Shown one piece after another: positions 1-8,733 of a stretch of 64,000 bases of DNA; within the stretch, counting starts at the first letter, position 1; the number at the start of each line of letters is the position of its first letter. The notes under the pieces were generated by a model. The model had not been told where the DNA came from. It searched no databases and worked only from the letters and a program-made list of their open reading frames with translations. The position numbers and the translations under genes are program-made. Source of the DNA: Microbacterium sp. PM5 (GTDB taxonomy: Bacteria; Actinomycetota; Actinomycetes; Actinomycetales; Microbacteriaceae); contig NZ_CP022162.1 of the NCBI RefSeq assembly GCF_003293595.1, positions 2,339,799 to 2,403,798 of the forward strand, in the 5' to 3' direction.

Positions 1-101
1 CGGTTCTGACCGGATGATCGGCTGACATTCTTCGTACGGCGACCCTGTGCGCATCCGCGCAGAGGCCACCGATCCGGGCCCCCGTGCCCAGAAACACCAC
101 C

Positions 102-1691
102 ATGTCTGACATCACCTTCGGCGCGCTCGGCGTGCCCGCCCCCCTCCTCGACGTCCTCGCGAAGGACGGCAAGACCACCGCGTTCCCCATCCAGGTCGAC
201 ACCCTGCCCGACACACTCGCCGGTCGTGACGTGCTCGGCCGCGGCAAGACCGGTTCGGGCAAGACGCTCGCCTTCTCCATCCCGCTCGCCGCGCGCCTCG
301 GCGGTCCCCTCGCCGGCGGCACCCGCCGCTCCGGCCGCGTGCTCGGTCTGGTGCTCGCGCCCACCCGTGAGCTCGCGACGCAGATCAATGCGACCCTCGA
401 GCCGCTGGCCGCGGCGTACGGCATGACGACGACGACCATCTTCGGTGGCGTCAACCAGAACCGCCAGGTCGCCGCGCTCAAGGCCGGCGTCGACATCATC
501 GTCGCGTGCCCCGGCCGTCTCGAAGACCTCATCTCGCAGGGCTTCGTCAAGCTGGATGCCGTGGAGATCACCGTCATCGACGAGGCCGACCACATGGCCG
601 ACCTCGGGTTCCTGCCGTCGGTGACCCGCATTCTCGACAAGACCCCGCGAGACGGTCAGCGACTGCTGTTCAGTGCGACGCTGGACAACGGCGTCGACAA
701 GCTGGTCACGCGCTTCCTGCAGAACGAGGTGCTCCACTCCGTCGACGAGGCCCACTCGCCGGTCGCCGCGATGACCCACCACGTGTTCCACGTCGGCGGC
801 GTCGACGAGAAGAAGGAGCTCGTGCGCACCCTCGCGTCGGGGATGGGTCGTCGCATCCTCTTCATGCGCACGAAGCATCACGCCAAGAAGCTCGCCCAGC
901 AGCTGACCGCGCAGGGCATTCCGGCGGTCGACCTGCACGGCAACCTGTCGCAGCCGGCGCGCGACCGCAACCTCGCCGCCTTCAGCTCCGGCGCTGCCAA
1001 GGTGCTCGTCGCGACCGACGTGGCGGCGCGCGGCGTGCACGTGGACGATGTCGAACTCGTCATCCACGTCGACCCGCCGATGGAGCACAAGGCCTACCTG
1101 CACCGTTCGGGCCGTACCGCCCGTGCCGGCGCCGAAGGGTCGGTCGTCACCCTCGTGCTTCCCGGTCAGGAGAAGGACGTCAAGGATCTGCTGCGCAAGG
1201 CCGCGATCTCCGCGACGCCCGTGCCCGTGACCGCGGCATCGCCGCAGGTGACCGCGCTGGTCGGCGAGGTCGCCCCCTACGTCGCACCCGCACCGAAGTC
1301 TGAGCAGCCCGGTCGTGGCCAGGGCGGCGGCGGTCGCAGCCAGGGAGCGAACGCGCAGCGCAAGCGCGCCGCGCGCGAAGGCGCCCAGGGCCAGGGCGGC
1401 GCCCGTGGTCAGGGCGGCCGTGGTGGCCGCGGCGCCGGTCAGGGAGCGCAGGCGGGTCAGCCCCGCACCGACCGTTCCGGTCGTCCGGCCGCCGAGCGCT
1501 CCGCCGCCGGGCGCGAGCAGCGTCCTGCTCGCGACCACCGCCCTGCCGAGCGGTCGGCGCAGCCCGCGGCATCCGGAAACGCCCGCACCACCGGCCGTCG
1601 TGCCTCGCACGGCGGTGGCACCGGCGGCGGAAAGCTCATGGTCGGCTCCGTCGTCCGCCAGAACGGCGGACCGCGCCGCGCCGGGCGCTGA
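102..1691 (+). CDS. DEAD-box ATP-dependent RNA helicase with Arg/Gly-rich tail
   Basis: ATP-dependent RNA helicase that remodels structured RNA in the cytoplasm, for example in ribosome assembly or RNA turnover. The 529-residue product shows the Q motif (FPIQ), Walker A (GKTGSGKT, about residue 48), PTRELA, the DEAD box (about 163), SATL, VATDVAARG and HRSGRTARAG. After about residue 400 the sequence becomes a low-complexity Gly/Arg/Gln tail of about 110 residues, typical of actinobacterial RhlE-like enzymes and likely an RNA-binding extension. The ATG at 102 was preferred over the in-frame GTG at 84 because homologues begin just before the Q motif. It appears monocistronic, with the next gene convergent. 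Family call is firm; the cellular RNA target cannot be read from the sequence. Confidence 0.93.
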   Translation: MSDITFGALGVPAPLLDVLAKDGKTTAFPIQVDTLPDTLAGRDVLGRGKTGSGKTLAFSIPLAARLGGPLAGGTRRSGRVLGLVLAPTRELATQINATLEPLAAAYGMTTTTIFGGVNQNRQVAALKAGVDIIVACPGRLEDLISQGFVKLDAVEITVIDEADHMADLGFLPSVTRILDKTPRDGQRLLFSATLDNGVDKLVTRFLQNEVLHSVDEAHSPVAAMTHHVFHVGGVDEKKELVRTLASGMGRRILFMRTKHHAKKLAQQLTAQGIPAVDLHGNLSQPARDRNLAAFSSGAAKVLVATDVAARGVHVDDVELVIHVDPPMEHKAYLHRSGRTARAGAEGSVVTLVLPGQEKDVKDLLRKAAISATPVPVTAASPQVTALVGEVAPYVAPAPKSEQPGRGQGGGGRSQGANAQRKRAAREGAQGQGGARGQGGRGGRGAGQGAQAGQPRTDRSGRPAAERSAAGREQRPARDHRPAERSAQPAASGNARTTGRRASHGGGTGGGKLMVGSVVRQNGGPRRAGR

Positions 1692-1722
1692 TCTCGATCG
1701 CCCGCTGATCCGATCCGTGCGC

Positions 1723-3369
1723 TCAGATGCCGCGGATCAGATCGGCGGCGCGCTCGCCGATGACGATGGCGGGGGCGTTGGTGTGCCCGCGGATGACCGT
1801 CGGCATGACCGACGCATCCGCGACCCGCAGGCCGTCGACACCGCGCACTCGCAGCTCGGCGTCCACGACGGATGCCGCGTCGAGCCCCATCCGCGCCGTC
1901 CCGACCGGATGGTAGAGCGTGTGCGAGTAGCGCCGCAGCGACAGCTCGATCCGCTCGGCCGCGCTCATGCGCTCGCCCCCGATCGGCTGCACCCAGCCTC
2001 CGGTCGTCACAGCACGCAGAGCCGGAGCCGCGATCAGGCGCTCGCACTCCGCGAGGCCGGCGCGCAGGGTCTCGGCGTCGATGCCCTCCGGGTCGGTGAG
2101 ATACGCGGGGTCGATGATCGCGGCATCCGTCGGATCGCCGGAGGCGAGGCGGATGCTACCGCGACTGCGCGGCTGCAGCAGGATCGCGCCCACCGTGATG
2201 CCCTCCGCGGGCGGCGGCACCAGGCCTTCACCGACGTACGGTGCCGTCGCGAAGATGATCTCGATGTCGGGCAGGTCGGTGGGCGCGCCCGTGTGATCGG
2301 CGACGGCGGTGCGGACGAAGCCGTAGGCTTCGGCGACGTTGGAGCTCAGCATGCCGCGCCGGGCGCTCACATAGCGCGCGAGCTGAGCGGGCCGCCGCGC
2401 TCCGTACAGCGTTCCGCCGCGCGCCGCGGGCGCGAGACCGGCGACGAGATGATCCTGGAGATTCTGGCCCACCTGCGGTGCGTCCACGCGCACGGGGATG
2501 CCGTGGGAGACGAGGTGATCCTCGGGTCCGATGCCGCTCAGCATCAACAGCTGCGGGGTGTTGATCGCGCCCCCGCAGAGGATGACCTCACGCCGAGCGC
2601 GGGCGTGGCGGGTGATGCCGCCGAGATCGACGTAGACGCCCGTGGCCCGCGGCGCCGCACCGGCATCGCGCTCGGCGAAGGTGACCCGCCGCACCAGCGC
2701 GTCGGTGAGCACGCGGAGGTTCCGGCGTCGACGCGCCGGACGCAGGTAGGCGTCGGCGGCCGAGGCCCGTGCGCCGCGATGCTGCGTGACCATCGTCTGC
2801 GAGAAGCCCTGCCTCGTCGGGAGGTTCGCCGGCGTCACGGGATGCCGCAGCTCGCGCGCCGCCTGGAGGAAGGCGGCCGTGTGCGGACGGGGGTCGCGCT
2901 GGTGTTCGACGGACTGCGGGCCTCGGGTGCCCTGCGTGGCATCGACGGCATCCTGAGTGGCCTCCGCGCGCACGAAGGAGGGTGCGAGCGCATCCCACGA
3001 CCGCGTCTCGCCCGCGGTCTCGGCCCAGGCGTCGTAGTCGGCCGCGAACCCGCGGATCCACATCATGGCGTTCAGCGATGACGACCCGCCCAGGGTCTTG
3101 CCGCGCGGCCAGTAGATGGTGCGCCCTTCCAGCTCGCGCTGGGGGACCGTGTCGTAGTTCCAGTCGTAGCGACCGCGGAACAGCGTCGAGAACGCCGCCG
3201 GAACGTGCAGTTCGAGGGCCGCATCCGTGGGGCCGGCTTCGAGCAGCAGCACGCTGACGGCGGGATCTTCCGTGAGTCGGGCAGCCAGTGCAGCGCCGGC
3301 CGAACCTGCCCCGACGATCACATAGTCGGCTTCGAGGGTGCCGCCCGTCGCCGCCGGCCGCGGGCTCAT
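1723..3369 (-). CDS. GMC-family FAD-dependent oxidoreductase (choline dehydrogenase-like)
   Basis: Flavoprotein of 548 residues predicted to oxidise an alcohol to an aldehyde. It has the N-terminal FAD-binding motif (VIVGAGSAGAALAARL), GMC signature 1 (GKTLGGSSSLNAMMWIRG), signature 2 (GGAINTPQLLMLSGIGP) and the C-terminal catalytic region with YHPVGTARMG and GHTNAPAIVIGE, so both expected active-site regions are present. The length suits BetA-type enzymes. Its ATG overlaps the stop of the upstream aldehyde dehydrogenase gene (ATGA), so the two are translationally coupled and likely oxidise one alcohol in two steps to an acid. The substrate is not determinable: choline is possible, but no choline transporter or BetI regulator is beside it. 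Confidence 0.9.
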   Translation of the reverse strand: MSPRPAATGGTLEADYVIVGAGSAGAALAARLTEDPAVSVLLLEAGPTDAALELHVPAAFSTLFRGRYDWNYDTVPQRELEGRTIYWPRGKTLGGSSSLNAMMWIRGFAADYDAWAETAGETRSWDALAPSFVRAEATQDAVDATQGTRGPQSVEHQRDPRPHTAAFLQAARELRHPVTPANLPTRQGFSQTMVTQHRGARASAADAYLRPARRRRNLRVLTDALVRRVTFAERDAGAAPRATGVYVDLGGITRHARARREVILCGGAINTPQLLMLSGIGPEDHLVSHGIPVRVDAPQVGQNLQDHLVAGLAPAARGGTLYGARRPAQLARYVSARRGMLSSNVAEAYGFVRTAVADHTGAPTDLPDIEIIFATAPYVGEGLVPPPAEGITVGAILLQPRSRGSIRLASGDPTDAAIIDPAYLTDPEGIDAETLRAGLAECERLIAAPALRAVTTGGWVQPIGGERMSAAERIELSLRRYSHTLYHPVGTARMGLDAASVVDAELRVRGVDGLRVADASVMPTVIRGHTNAPAIVIGERAADLIRGI

Positions 3370-5147
3370 GCGCCGAAAGCCTTGACGAGGGTGAGCGCCA
3401 TCTTCGCCGGGTTGCCGTCGATGCGGAAGCGGGTGAAGCCCTCGCACACCGCCGCTCCGGTTCGCGAGGTGACGAACCACGGGGGCTTCGGCAGCACCGA
3501 AAGCCCGTAGCCTCGGACGGCCGACGACGCCGAGCGCGGGAAAGGCCGGAACGGCCCTCGCACGACCGTGCGTTCGACGTGGTCGAGCAGCAGGGCGTTG
3601 TGCACGACGCCCATGCCGCTCGGGGCGTCGTCGAGGGTGCCGCCGGGGAAGGCGCCCCAGGTGGCGGTCGGGGTGAGGAAGCCGAAGGCCGTCCACGCAT
3701 TGACCGCGACCGTTCCGTAGCGGAGGTCGGCGAGAGCCCTCTCGAACCCGTCGCCCAGAGCCCGCTGCGTCTCGGAATCGATCAGCACGTTGGCACCGAG
3801 AGTGCCCACGAGTCGTTCGTTGGCATGGGCGACGGCGTTGTCGAGGAACTCCTGGCCCGTCCCGCGCAGGGCCACCACCCCGAGAACCGGCGAGAAGTAC
3901 TCCGTCGTCTCGAGGGCCTGCGCGTCGGACGGGGTCGTCTCGATGAGGGCGCGTGTGCCGCCGCCGCACCACGCGGCATCCGGGTACGACGTGCGGGCAG
4001 CGTCGAGCTTGCCCTGACTCTGCGGATACCAGACGGGGCGGGACGGCGCACGGTCGTACGCCGTGCGCAACGCGTCGAGGAACGCGTCGCGCTGCGCCCA
4101 GTCGTCCGAGAGCAGCACGACCTGGCCGGCGATGCAGTTGTGGCCGCTGTTGTGCAGGCGCATGGTGACGACGTGCTCGGCCTGGAAGCGCAGGTCGGCG
4201 ACCGACCACCGGCCCGGCACGACGATGATCGGCGAGACTCCGCCCAGTTCCGCCGTGATCGGCTTCTTCAGCAGCGGCCTGCCTTCGCGGCGGCGGCGTG
4301 TGGCGGCACCCGCCGCGGCGGGGGTGTGCGAGGGACCCCACACGATGGAGCGGAACGTCGCCTCCGATCCGGTGATGTGGACGTGGTCGATCTCCGGATG
4401 CTGGGTGAGGTAGGCGCCCACATCGCCGCCGCCGCGGACGATCCGCAGGAACCCGGGCTCGATGAGCGGTGCCAGCGCGCGCTCGAAGACGGACACCAGC
4501 GCGTCCTGCGTCGGATTGACCTTGAGCAGAGCGACCCGGTTCGACGCCAGCAGCTCGTACAGCACGTCGAGGTAGGGGATGGAGGTGATGTTGCCGGCGC
4601 CCAGCACGAGCCCGACGCCGCCCGCGCTCGCCGGATCGAGCTGTGCGAGCCCCGCCTCTCGTCGCGCCGTCGCGGCATCCACTCCCGGCTGCAGCCAGAC
4701 CTCGGTGGCATAGCCCGACAGCAGCAGGGCGTCGGTGGCCGACAGCGGCGAGGTGTGCACCACGGTGCGGTCGCCGGGCGCCGCGCTGATGCGGACACCG
4801 TCCACCGGCGAGCGTCCGATGGAGAGGGCGCGGAGGGTGTCGGCGTAGGCGTCGAGGGCGACGATGGCTGCGTACGGCCCCGACAGCCATTCCTCACCGC
4901 GAAGCGGGTGCCCGGGCGGCAGGCCCTTCGACACGGATGCCGCGTCGGCCCATTCGGCCGCGACCGCGGACGTCGCGACGCGGACGCGCTGCAGCAGCGT
5001 GCGACGTTGCGCGAGAGTGAGAGCGCTCCAGGCGCGCTGCCCGGCGCGAAGGGCCGTGATCGCGGCATCCAGCTGGTCGCGCACGTCCTCGGCCAGGGCG
5101 GGCGCGGCGGTGGATCGTTTCGCTGTGCTCGGAGCTTCTGCGGTCAC
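3366..5147 (-). CDS. Aldehyde dehydrogenase family protein, long form
   Basis: NAD(P)-dependent aldehyde dehydrogenase of 593 residues, about 100 longer than classical family members. Family marks include the ELGG motif (TAELGGVSPIIVV), the catalytic cysteine in NSGHNCIAGQ, and a late EYFSPVLGVVAL segment. The GTG start at 5147 is supported by an AAGGAGA ribosome-binding site about 7 nt upstream. It is the first gene of a two-gene unit whose second gene is the GMC oxidoreductase, joined by an ATGA overlap. It probably removes the aldehyde made by that partner. The extra length lies mainly in the N-terminal half and in an insertion between the ELGG and Cys motifs. It is not a close BetB look-alike, so a betaine pathway is unproven. 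Confidence 0.88.
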   Translation of the reverse strand: MTAEAPSTAKRSTAAPALAEDVRDQLDAAITALRAGQRAWSALTLAQRRTLLQRVRVATSAVAAEWADAASVSKGLPPGHPLRGEEWLSGPYAAIVALDAYADTLRALSIGRSPVDGVRISAAPGDRTVVHTSPLSATDALLLSGYATEVWLQPGVDAATARREAGLAQLDPASAGGVGLVLGAGNITSIPYLDVLYELLASNRVALLKVNPTQDALVSVFERALAPLIEPGFLRIVRGGGDVGAYLTQHPEIDHVHITGSEATFRSIVWGPSHTPAAAGAATRRRREGRPLLKKPITAELGGVSPIIVVPGRWSVADLRFQAEHVVTMRLHNSGHNCIAGQVVLLSDDWAQRDAFLDALRTAYDRAPSRPVWYPQSQGKLDAARTSYPDAAWCGGGTRALIETTPSDAQALETTEYFSPVLGVVALRGTGQEFLDNAVAHANERLVGTLGANVLIDSETQRALGDGFERALADLRYGTVAVNAWTAFGFLTPTATWGAFPGGTLDDAPSGMGVVHNALLLDHVERTVVRGPFRPFPRSASSAVRGYGLSVLPKPPWFVTSRTGAAVCEGFTRFRIDGNPAKMALTLVKAFGA

Positions 5148-5263
5148 GGCGTTCTCCTTCGAAGCGGTGGTCGCGCTCGCGCGCGGGCCTCCAGCTTACG
5201 ACCGGATGAGACGCGGTTCCCGGAAGCGTGCGACGCGATGCCGCGCCCTGTCGCCATCGAGCG
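5148..5263. other. Intergenic region upstream of the aldehyde dehydrogenase gene
   Basis: About 116 nt holding the leftward ribosome-binding site of the aldehyde dehydrogenase gene and presumably its promoter. No convincing -10/-35 pair, operator or terminator could be identified by eye. Confidence 0.4.
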
Positions 5264-5524
5264 TCAGATCAGGGAGAGCTCGCGCAGCTTCGACTCGACG
5301 TCGGCGTTCGACGGCTCGACGTGGTGAGACGCGTCCGGGTACACGACGACGGGGATGTTCGTGCGGCCGGAGATCTCGCGGGCGACGTCCGCGGCGGCGG
5401 GGTCGGCCACCAGGTCAACGTACGTGTATTCGACACCCAGCTCGTCGAGCTGCTTCTTCGTGCGGATGCAGTCGCGGCACCAGTCGGCGCCGAACATCGT
5501 GATCGGAGTCTTCTCGGAGGTCAT
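5264..5524 (-). CDS. Glutaredoxin-like / mycoredoxin-like thiol reductase
   Basis: Small 86-residue thioredoxin-fold protein, the usual size for a glutaredoxin or mycoredoxin. The active site is WCRDC (a CxxC redox pair near residues 16-19), and TNIPVV contains the cis-Pro that faces the active site. In actinobacteria, which use mycothiol rather than glutathione, such proteins usually reduce mycothiolated or otherwise oxidised proteins. The ATG overlaps the stop of the upstream GT2-GtrA glycosyltransferase gene (ATGA), so it is co-translated with it. A functional link between the two is not obvious. The physiological reductant and targets are inferred from the family only. Confidence 0.85.
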   Translation of the reverse strand: MTSEKTPITMFGADWCRDCIRTKKQLDELGVEYTYVDLVADPAAADVAREISGRTNIPVVVYPDASHHVEPSNADVESKLRELSLI

Positions 5525-6654
5525 GATTCCAGGGTACGCTCGCCGGCGCGGGCCACGGCCGGGGTGACGATACGCGCGGTCGCCTTGCGCTTGGGCGCGT
5601 AGACCCAGAGCGCGTGATAGACGAAGCGCACGACGAACGCCGCCGCAAGGGTGATGGCCGCGGCCAGCACGCTCGGGATGTGGGCGCCCTGCACGAGCAG
5701 GGGGATGATCGGGATGCGCACGACCGCTTCGACGTTGTTGAACGCGAACGACTTGAGGAATCGCATCCACATCGCTCCGGACTCGGAGCGCATGTCGGCG
5801 AAGACGAGGTACTCCAGCAGCAGGAAGTTGCCGATGATCGTCACCTCGCTGGCGATGATCGCCGCGGAGACGTAGTTCATCCCCAGGTGGACGAGACCCC
5901 ACATGATGATGAGGTTCGCGATCGCACCGACGCCGCCGACGAGCGCGAACGCCGACATGCGGCCGAAGCGGAGCATGGCCAGCTGCGTGAGGAAGCGCAT
6001 GCCCTGACTGAAGGTGGCCTTGGATTCGCCGGCGAAGCGCGTCGCGAACGCGAACGGGATCTCACCGATGCGCATCTGGCGGCGCGCGAGGATCTCGAGC
6101 AGGATCTTGAAGCCGCGGGGGCGCAGGTCGTCGAGGTCGACGGTGTCGCGGTCGACCAGGAAGAAGCCGGTCATCGGGTCGGTGCAGCCGTGGAGCTTCC
6201 GCGGGAACATCGCCTTCGTGAGCAGCGTCGAGGTGCGCGAGACCGCGGTGCGCGTCGCTCCGGCGAGGCCGCCGGCCGTGCCGCCCGCGACGTAGCGCGA
6301 GGCGACGACGATGTCGACGTCGCCGAGGGCGGCGCGGTCGAGCATGCGCGGGATGTCCTCGGGCGGATGCTGCAGGTCGCCGTCCATGACCAGGCACCAG
6401 CGGGCCTGGGCGTTGCGGAAGCCCTCGAGGACCGCACCGCTCAATCCGCCCTCGGGCTCATCGCGATGGATCAGTCGCACCGGGAACTCCGTCGCTGCGG
6501 CGACGGCCTGGATGGTCGCGGGCGTGTCGTCGGTGGAGTCGTCGACGAAGACGACCTCGAAGTCGACGTCGTGGAGAGCCGCACCGATGCGGCGGACCAG
6601 CTCTGCGACGTTCCCGCCTTCGTTGAAGGTGGGAACGATGACGGAAAGATCCAT
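5521..6654 (-). CDS. GT2 glycosyltransferase fused to a GtrA-like membrane domain
   Basis: The 377-residue protein joins two modules. Residues 1 to about 235 form a GT-A glycosyltransferase of the dolichol/polyprenyl-phosphate mannose or glucose synthase type (MDLSVIVPTFNEGGN; FVDDSTDD; DGDLQHPPEDIP with the metal-binding acidic cluster). Residues about 245 to 365 form a GtrA-like bundle of four hydrophobic helices (FALVGGVGAIANLIIM onward). It likely makes a polyprenyl-phosphate sugar at the inner membrane face and helps move it outward, as a donor for periplasmic or cell-wall glycosylation. It is followed by the coupled glutaredoxin gene. A TAGGCT sequence about 50 nt upstream may be the -10 element. 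The sugar transferred is unknown. Confidence 0.9.
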   Translation of the reverse strand: MDLSVIVPTFNEGGNVAELVRRIGAALHDVDFEVVFVDDSTDDTPATIQAVAAATEFPVRLIHRDEPEGGLSGAVLEGFRNAQARWCLVMDGDLQHPPEDIPRMLDRAALGDVDIVVASRYVAGGTAGGLAGATRTAVSRTSTLLTKAMFPRKLHGCTDPMTGFFLVDRDTVDLDDLRPRGFKILLEILARRQMRIGEIPFAFATRFAGESKATFSQGMRFLTQLAMLRFGRMSAFALVGGVGAIANLIIMWGLVHLGMNYVSAAIIASEVTIIGNFLLLEYLVFADMRSESGAMWMRFLKSFAFNNVEAVVRIPIIPLLVQGAHIPSVLAAAITLAAAFVVRFVYHALWVYAPKRKATARIVTPAVARAGERTLES

Positions 6655-6772
6655 GGGGATGCGCTCGCGATCGGTCAGGGACAGAACCGTCTCAGCCTAC
6701 CGAGGCGGAGTTGGGCAACTCCTGTGCGTGCTCTGTCAGTTCTTTCTGGTCTCTGCGGCTCTCGCGCCGGCG
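6655..6772. other. Intergenic region with palindrome and partial repeat
   Basis: 118 nt between two leftward genes. It holds a palindrome at 6707-6722 (GGAGTT, 4-nt loop, AACTCC) that could act as a weak terminator hairpin for the deacetylase gene. The sequence GAGGCGGAGTTG at 6702-6713 is also present in the right arm of the long inverted repeat at 47.4 kb. Confidence 0.45.
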
Positions 6773-7927
6773 TCAGCCGATCTGCTTCTTGAGAGCGGCG
6801 ACACCCATGCCGTAGTTGATGCGCACGCAGGGGAGTGTGAGCTTGTCGCTGCCCACCGAGACGTAGCCCTGCTCGATCGTGCGGGCCATCTCGAAGCCCG
6901 CCTGGCGCAGGCCCTCGTGCGAGGTCTCGTTGTTGTGCCCGTAGGGGTACGCCATCACTTCCTTGACGCCGCCCAGCGCGGCCGCCGAGGCGGTCATGTC
7001 TGCGGCGATCTCGGGAGCGGTCAGGTTCACCATCTGGCCCTTGCCGTTGGCTCCCGCATGATGCATGTCGTGGGTGTGGGACCGCTGCAGGATGAAGCGG
7101 TTCTGCGTGGGGACGCCCGATCCCGTGATCACGAAGGAGGTCGCCATGAGCTGCAGCTGCTCGTTGATCGGCGAGGCCATCGTGAGCCAGCTCGGGTCGG
7201 CGTCGTCGTCGGTGATGATCACCGCGTGGTCGGGCAGGTAGAGCGCGCCGTCGATGAACGCGCTCAGCTCGTCCCAGGTGGGCAGATAGAAGGACTGATC
7301 CTTGATGTACTGCATCTGGGCGCGGTAGTCCTCGATGTACGCGTAGTTGCCGCGCAGCCAGCCGGACTCGCCCTCGGGCTTCGCGGTGAACTGGTGGTAC
7401 ATGAGGATCGGCACGCGCGCCTTGGCGGCGGCCACGGCATCCGTCGTCGTCCACGCGCCGTAGAGCGTCTGCTGGTGGGCGGTGCAGGCAACCGGCCTCG
7501 AGCCGTTGATCCGCGTCGCGGGACTGCCGGCATGTGCAGCGGGATCGGCGGATGCCGCGGCCGCCGTCGCCGCGTCGGCGTACCAGCCTGCGAACACGCG
7601 GCCGGCCGCCCGCGGGATCGGCAGGTGGTCGTAGAGGCGGTCCTGCACTTGCAGCTGCGGCTCGAGCGTCGTGCCGTCGATGCTGAAGCTGACCGCGCAC
7701 GCTCCCGGGACATCGGCATGCGCCGCCAGGAGCGCTTGAGCCGGGGTGAGCGGTGTGGGGGTCGGGGAAGGAGTGTGCGTGGTCGGTCGCGGTGACGACG
7801 TCGCGGCATCCGTGTTCTCCGTGGCGCAGCCGGCGAAGCTCGCCGTCGCCGTCAGGACCACGCCGATGGTGAGCGCGCGGATGAGGCCGCGGTGGCGGTG
7901 CACGAAACCCATGAAAACAACCCCCAA
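6773..7927 (-). CDS. Lipoprotein polysaccharide deacetylase with InlB-like repeat
   Basis: Predicted surface-anchored NodB-type carbohydrate esterase of 384 residues. A signal peptide ends in the lipobox FAGC (Cys near residue 33), so it should be lipid-anchored outside the membrane. A Ser/Thr/Pro linker follows. Next comes a segment resembling an InlB B-repeat (LPIPRAAGRVFAGWYADA... LYGAW, roughly residues 95-170). The deacetylase domain starts at VPILMYHQF, with a metal-site aspartate pair in IITDDDADPSW and a metal histidine motif HTHDMHH. The TDDDAD motif departs from the usual TFDDG. It likely deacetylates N-acetylated sugars in peptidoglycan or in the exopolysaccharide made by neighbouring genes. 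A second ATG five codons downstream is an alternative start. Confidence 0.85.
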   Translation of the reverse strand: MGVVFMGFVHRHRGLIRALTIGVVLTATASFAGCATENTDAATSSPRPTTHTPSPTPTPLTPAQALLAAHADVPGACAVSFSIDGTTLEPQLQVQDRLYDHLPIPRAAGRVFAGWYADAATAAAASADPAAHAGSPATRINGSRPVACTAHQQTLYGAWTTTDAVAAAKARVPILMYHQFTAKPEGESGWLRGNYAYIEDYRAQMQYIKDQSFYLPTWDELSAFIDGALYLPDHAVIITDDDADPSWLTMASPINEQLQLMATSFVITGSGVPTQNRFILQRSHTHDMHHAGANGKGQMVNLTAPEIAADMTASAAALGGVKEVMAYPYGHNNETSHEGLRQAGFEMARTIEQGYVSVGSDKLTLPCVRINYGMGVAALKKQIG

Positions 7928-8051
7928 GGTCGACGGCGCGCCCCCGCGCCGCGCTCATCCTAGGAGGACAAGGTGTCGTGAACCGGAAATCACCGGGTGC
8001 GCGGATGTTTTCTTCGACTTTCGTCGCAGATTCCCTCCGCTCGGGGGGTGC
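7928..8051. promoter_or_regulatory. Upstream region of the polysaccharide deacetylase gene
   Basis: Leftward regulatory region of about 124 nt. On the minus strand a CCTTGGGGGTTGT box lies directly before the deacetylase start. The same C(T)TGGGGG word precedes several other genes of the surface-glycan locus. No clear -10/-35 pair was resolved. Confidence 0.35.
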
Positions 8052-8513
8052 TTACCCGACGTCCGAGCGGATGCCGCGACGTTCGTCCTTCGCCACGATG
8101 GCCGCGTCCAGCGCGCGTCGCAGCTGCGAGCTCGACGTGTGCGCAGTGTAGGGAAAGTAGACGACCTGCACGCCGACGGCCGCGAACTCGCGCTCCAGGC
8201 GCAGACCCTTCTCCGTGCCGCGCCAGTCGTCACCTTTGAAGAAGTGCGTGAAGCCGACCTCGCGCCACACCTCGAGCTTGTCCGGCACCGTCTCGATGTG
8301 GACATGGTCGACGTAGCGGATGTCGCGCACGATCTGCGCGCGCTCCACGGTCGGGACGAACGGTTCCACGCCCTTGACCTGGCGCAGCATCTCGTCGCTG
8401 ACGACACCCGCGATCAGAAGGTCGCACTGCTCCTTGGCATGGCGAAGGATGTTCAGATGCCCGATGTGAAAAAGATCGAACGCCCCGGCGGCGTAGCCGA
8501 TCGACACAGCCAT
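8052..8513 (-). CDS. Cytidylyltransferase, glycerol-3-phosphate cytidylyltransferase (TagD)-like
   Basis: 153-residue nucleotidyltransferase whose motif order matches TagD. It has GAFDLFHIGHLN with the HxGH nucleotide-binding motif, a FKGDDWRGT segment equivalent to the GDDW-containing motif, and VVYFPYTAHTSSSQLR in place of the RTEGIST motif. Such enzymes join CTP to a phosphorylated polyol, classically glycerol-3-phosphate, to give a CDP-activated alcohol used for teichoic-acid-like polymers or glycan decoration. The start ATG at 8513 was chosen because it puts the Rossmann strand at the N-terminus. It is divergent from the flippase gene and could supply the CDP-alcohol used by the phosphotransferase at 18.8 kb. 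The exact substrate is inferred. Confidence 0.8.
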   Translation of the reverse strand: MAVSIGYAAGAFDLFHIGHLNILRHAKEQCDLLIAGVVSDEMLRQVKGVEPFVPTVERAQIVRDIRYVDHVHIETVPDKLEVWREVGFTHFFKGDDWRGTEKGLRLEREFAAVGVQVVYFPYTAHTSSSQLRRALDAAIVAKDERRGIRSDVG

Positions 8514-8733
8514 AGCGAGCTCCCCCAGCTCTCGATGTGATCCGAGCTCGACGACGAGCGTCGTCCCGGTTCGAGCCCCCCGGCTCGATGCGGGCCCCCC
8601 GGCCCACGTCTGCACACTACCGCAGGTGCGCGCGAGACGACAGTGCCGTGCACCTCGACGACGGGGTGAAGCGGGGCGAGGCTGCCGCCCGGGCGCGCCG
8701 TCGGGCAAGATGGGCGCGGGGGAAGGGGCTCGC
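8514..8733. other. Divergent intergenic region, cytidylyltransferase / flippase
   Basis: 220 nt between divergent genes, so it should contain promoters in both directions. A Gly-rich stretch (GGGGGAAGGGG) about 8 nt before the GTG at 8734 serves as the flippase ribosome-binding site. No confident promoter pair or operator was found by eye. Confidence 0.4.

Noticed and set aside
84-101. GTG at 84 as start of the helicase
   Set aside because: It adds only six residues that do not match the family; the ATG at 102 places the first conserved segment normally.
1723-4890. A single leftward open frame of over 1,000 codons spanning both oxidoreductase genes
   Set aside because: Only its last part is the GMC protein; the rest is an Arg-rich out-of-frame reading of the aldehyde dehydrogenase gene, an effect of high GC.
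5614-6792. Rightward frame opposite the GT2-GtrA gene
   Set aside because: Dominated by Arg/Glu/Asp/Gly with no recognisable domain; the leftward frame has clear motifs.
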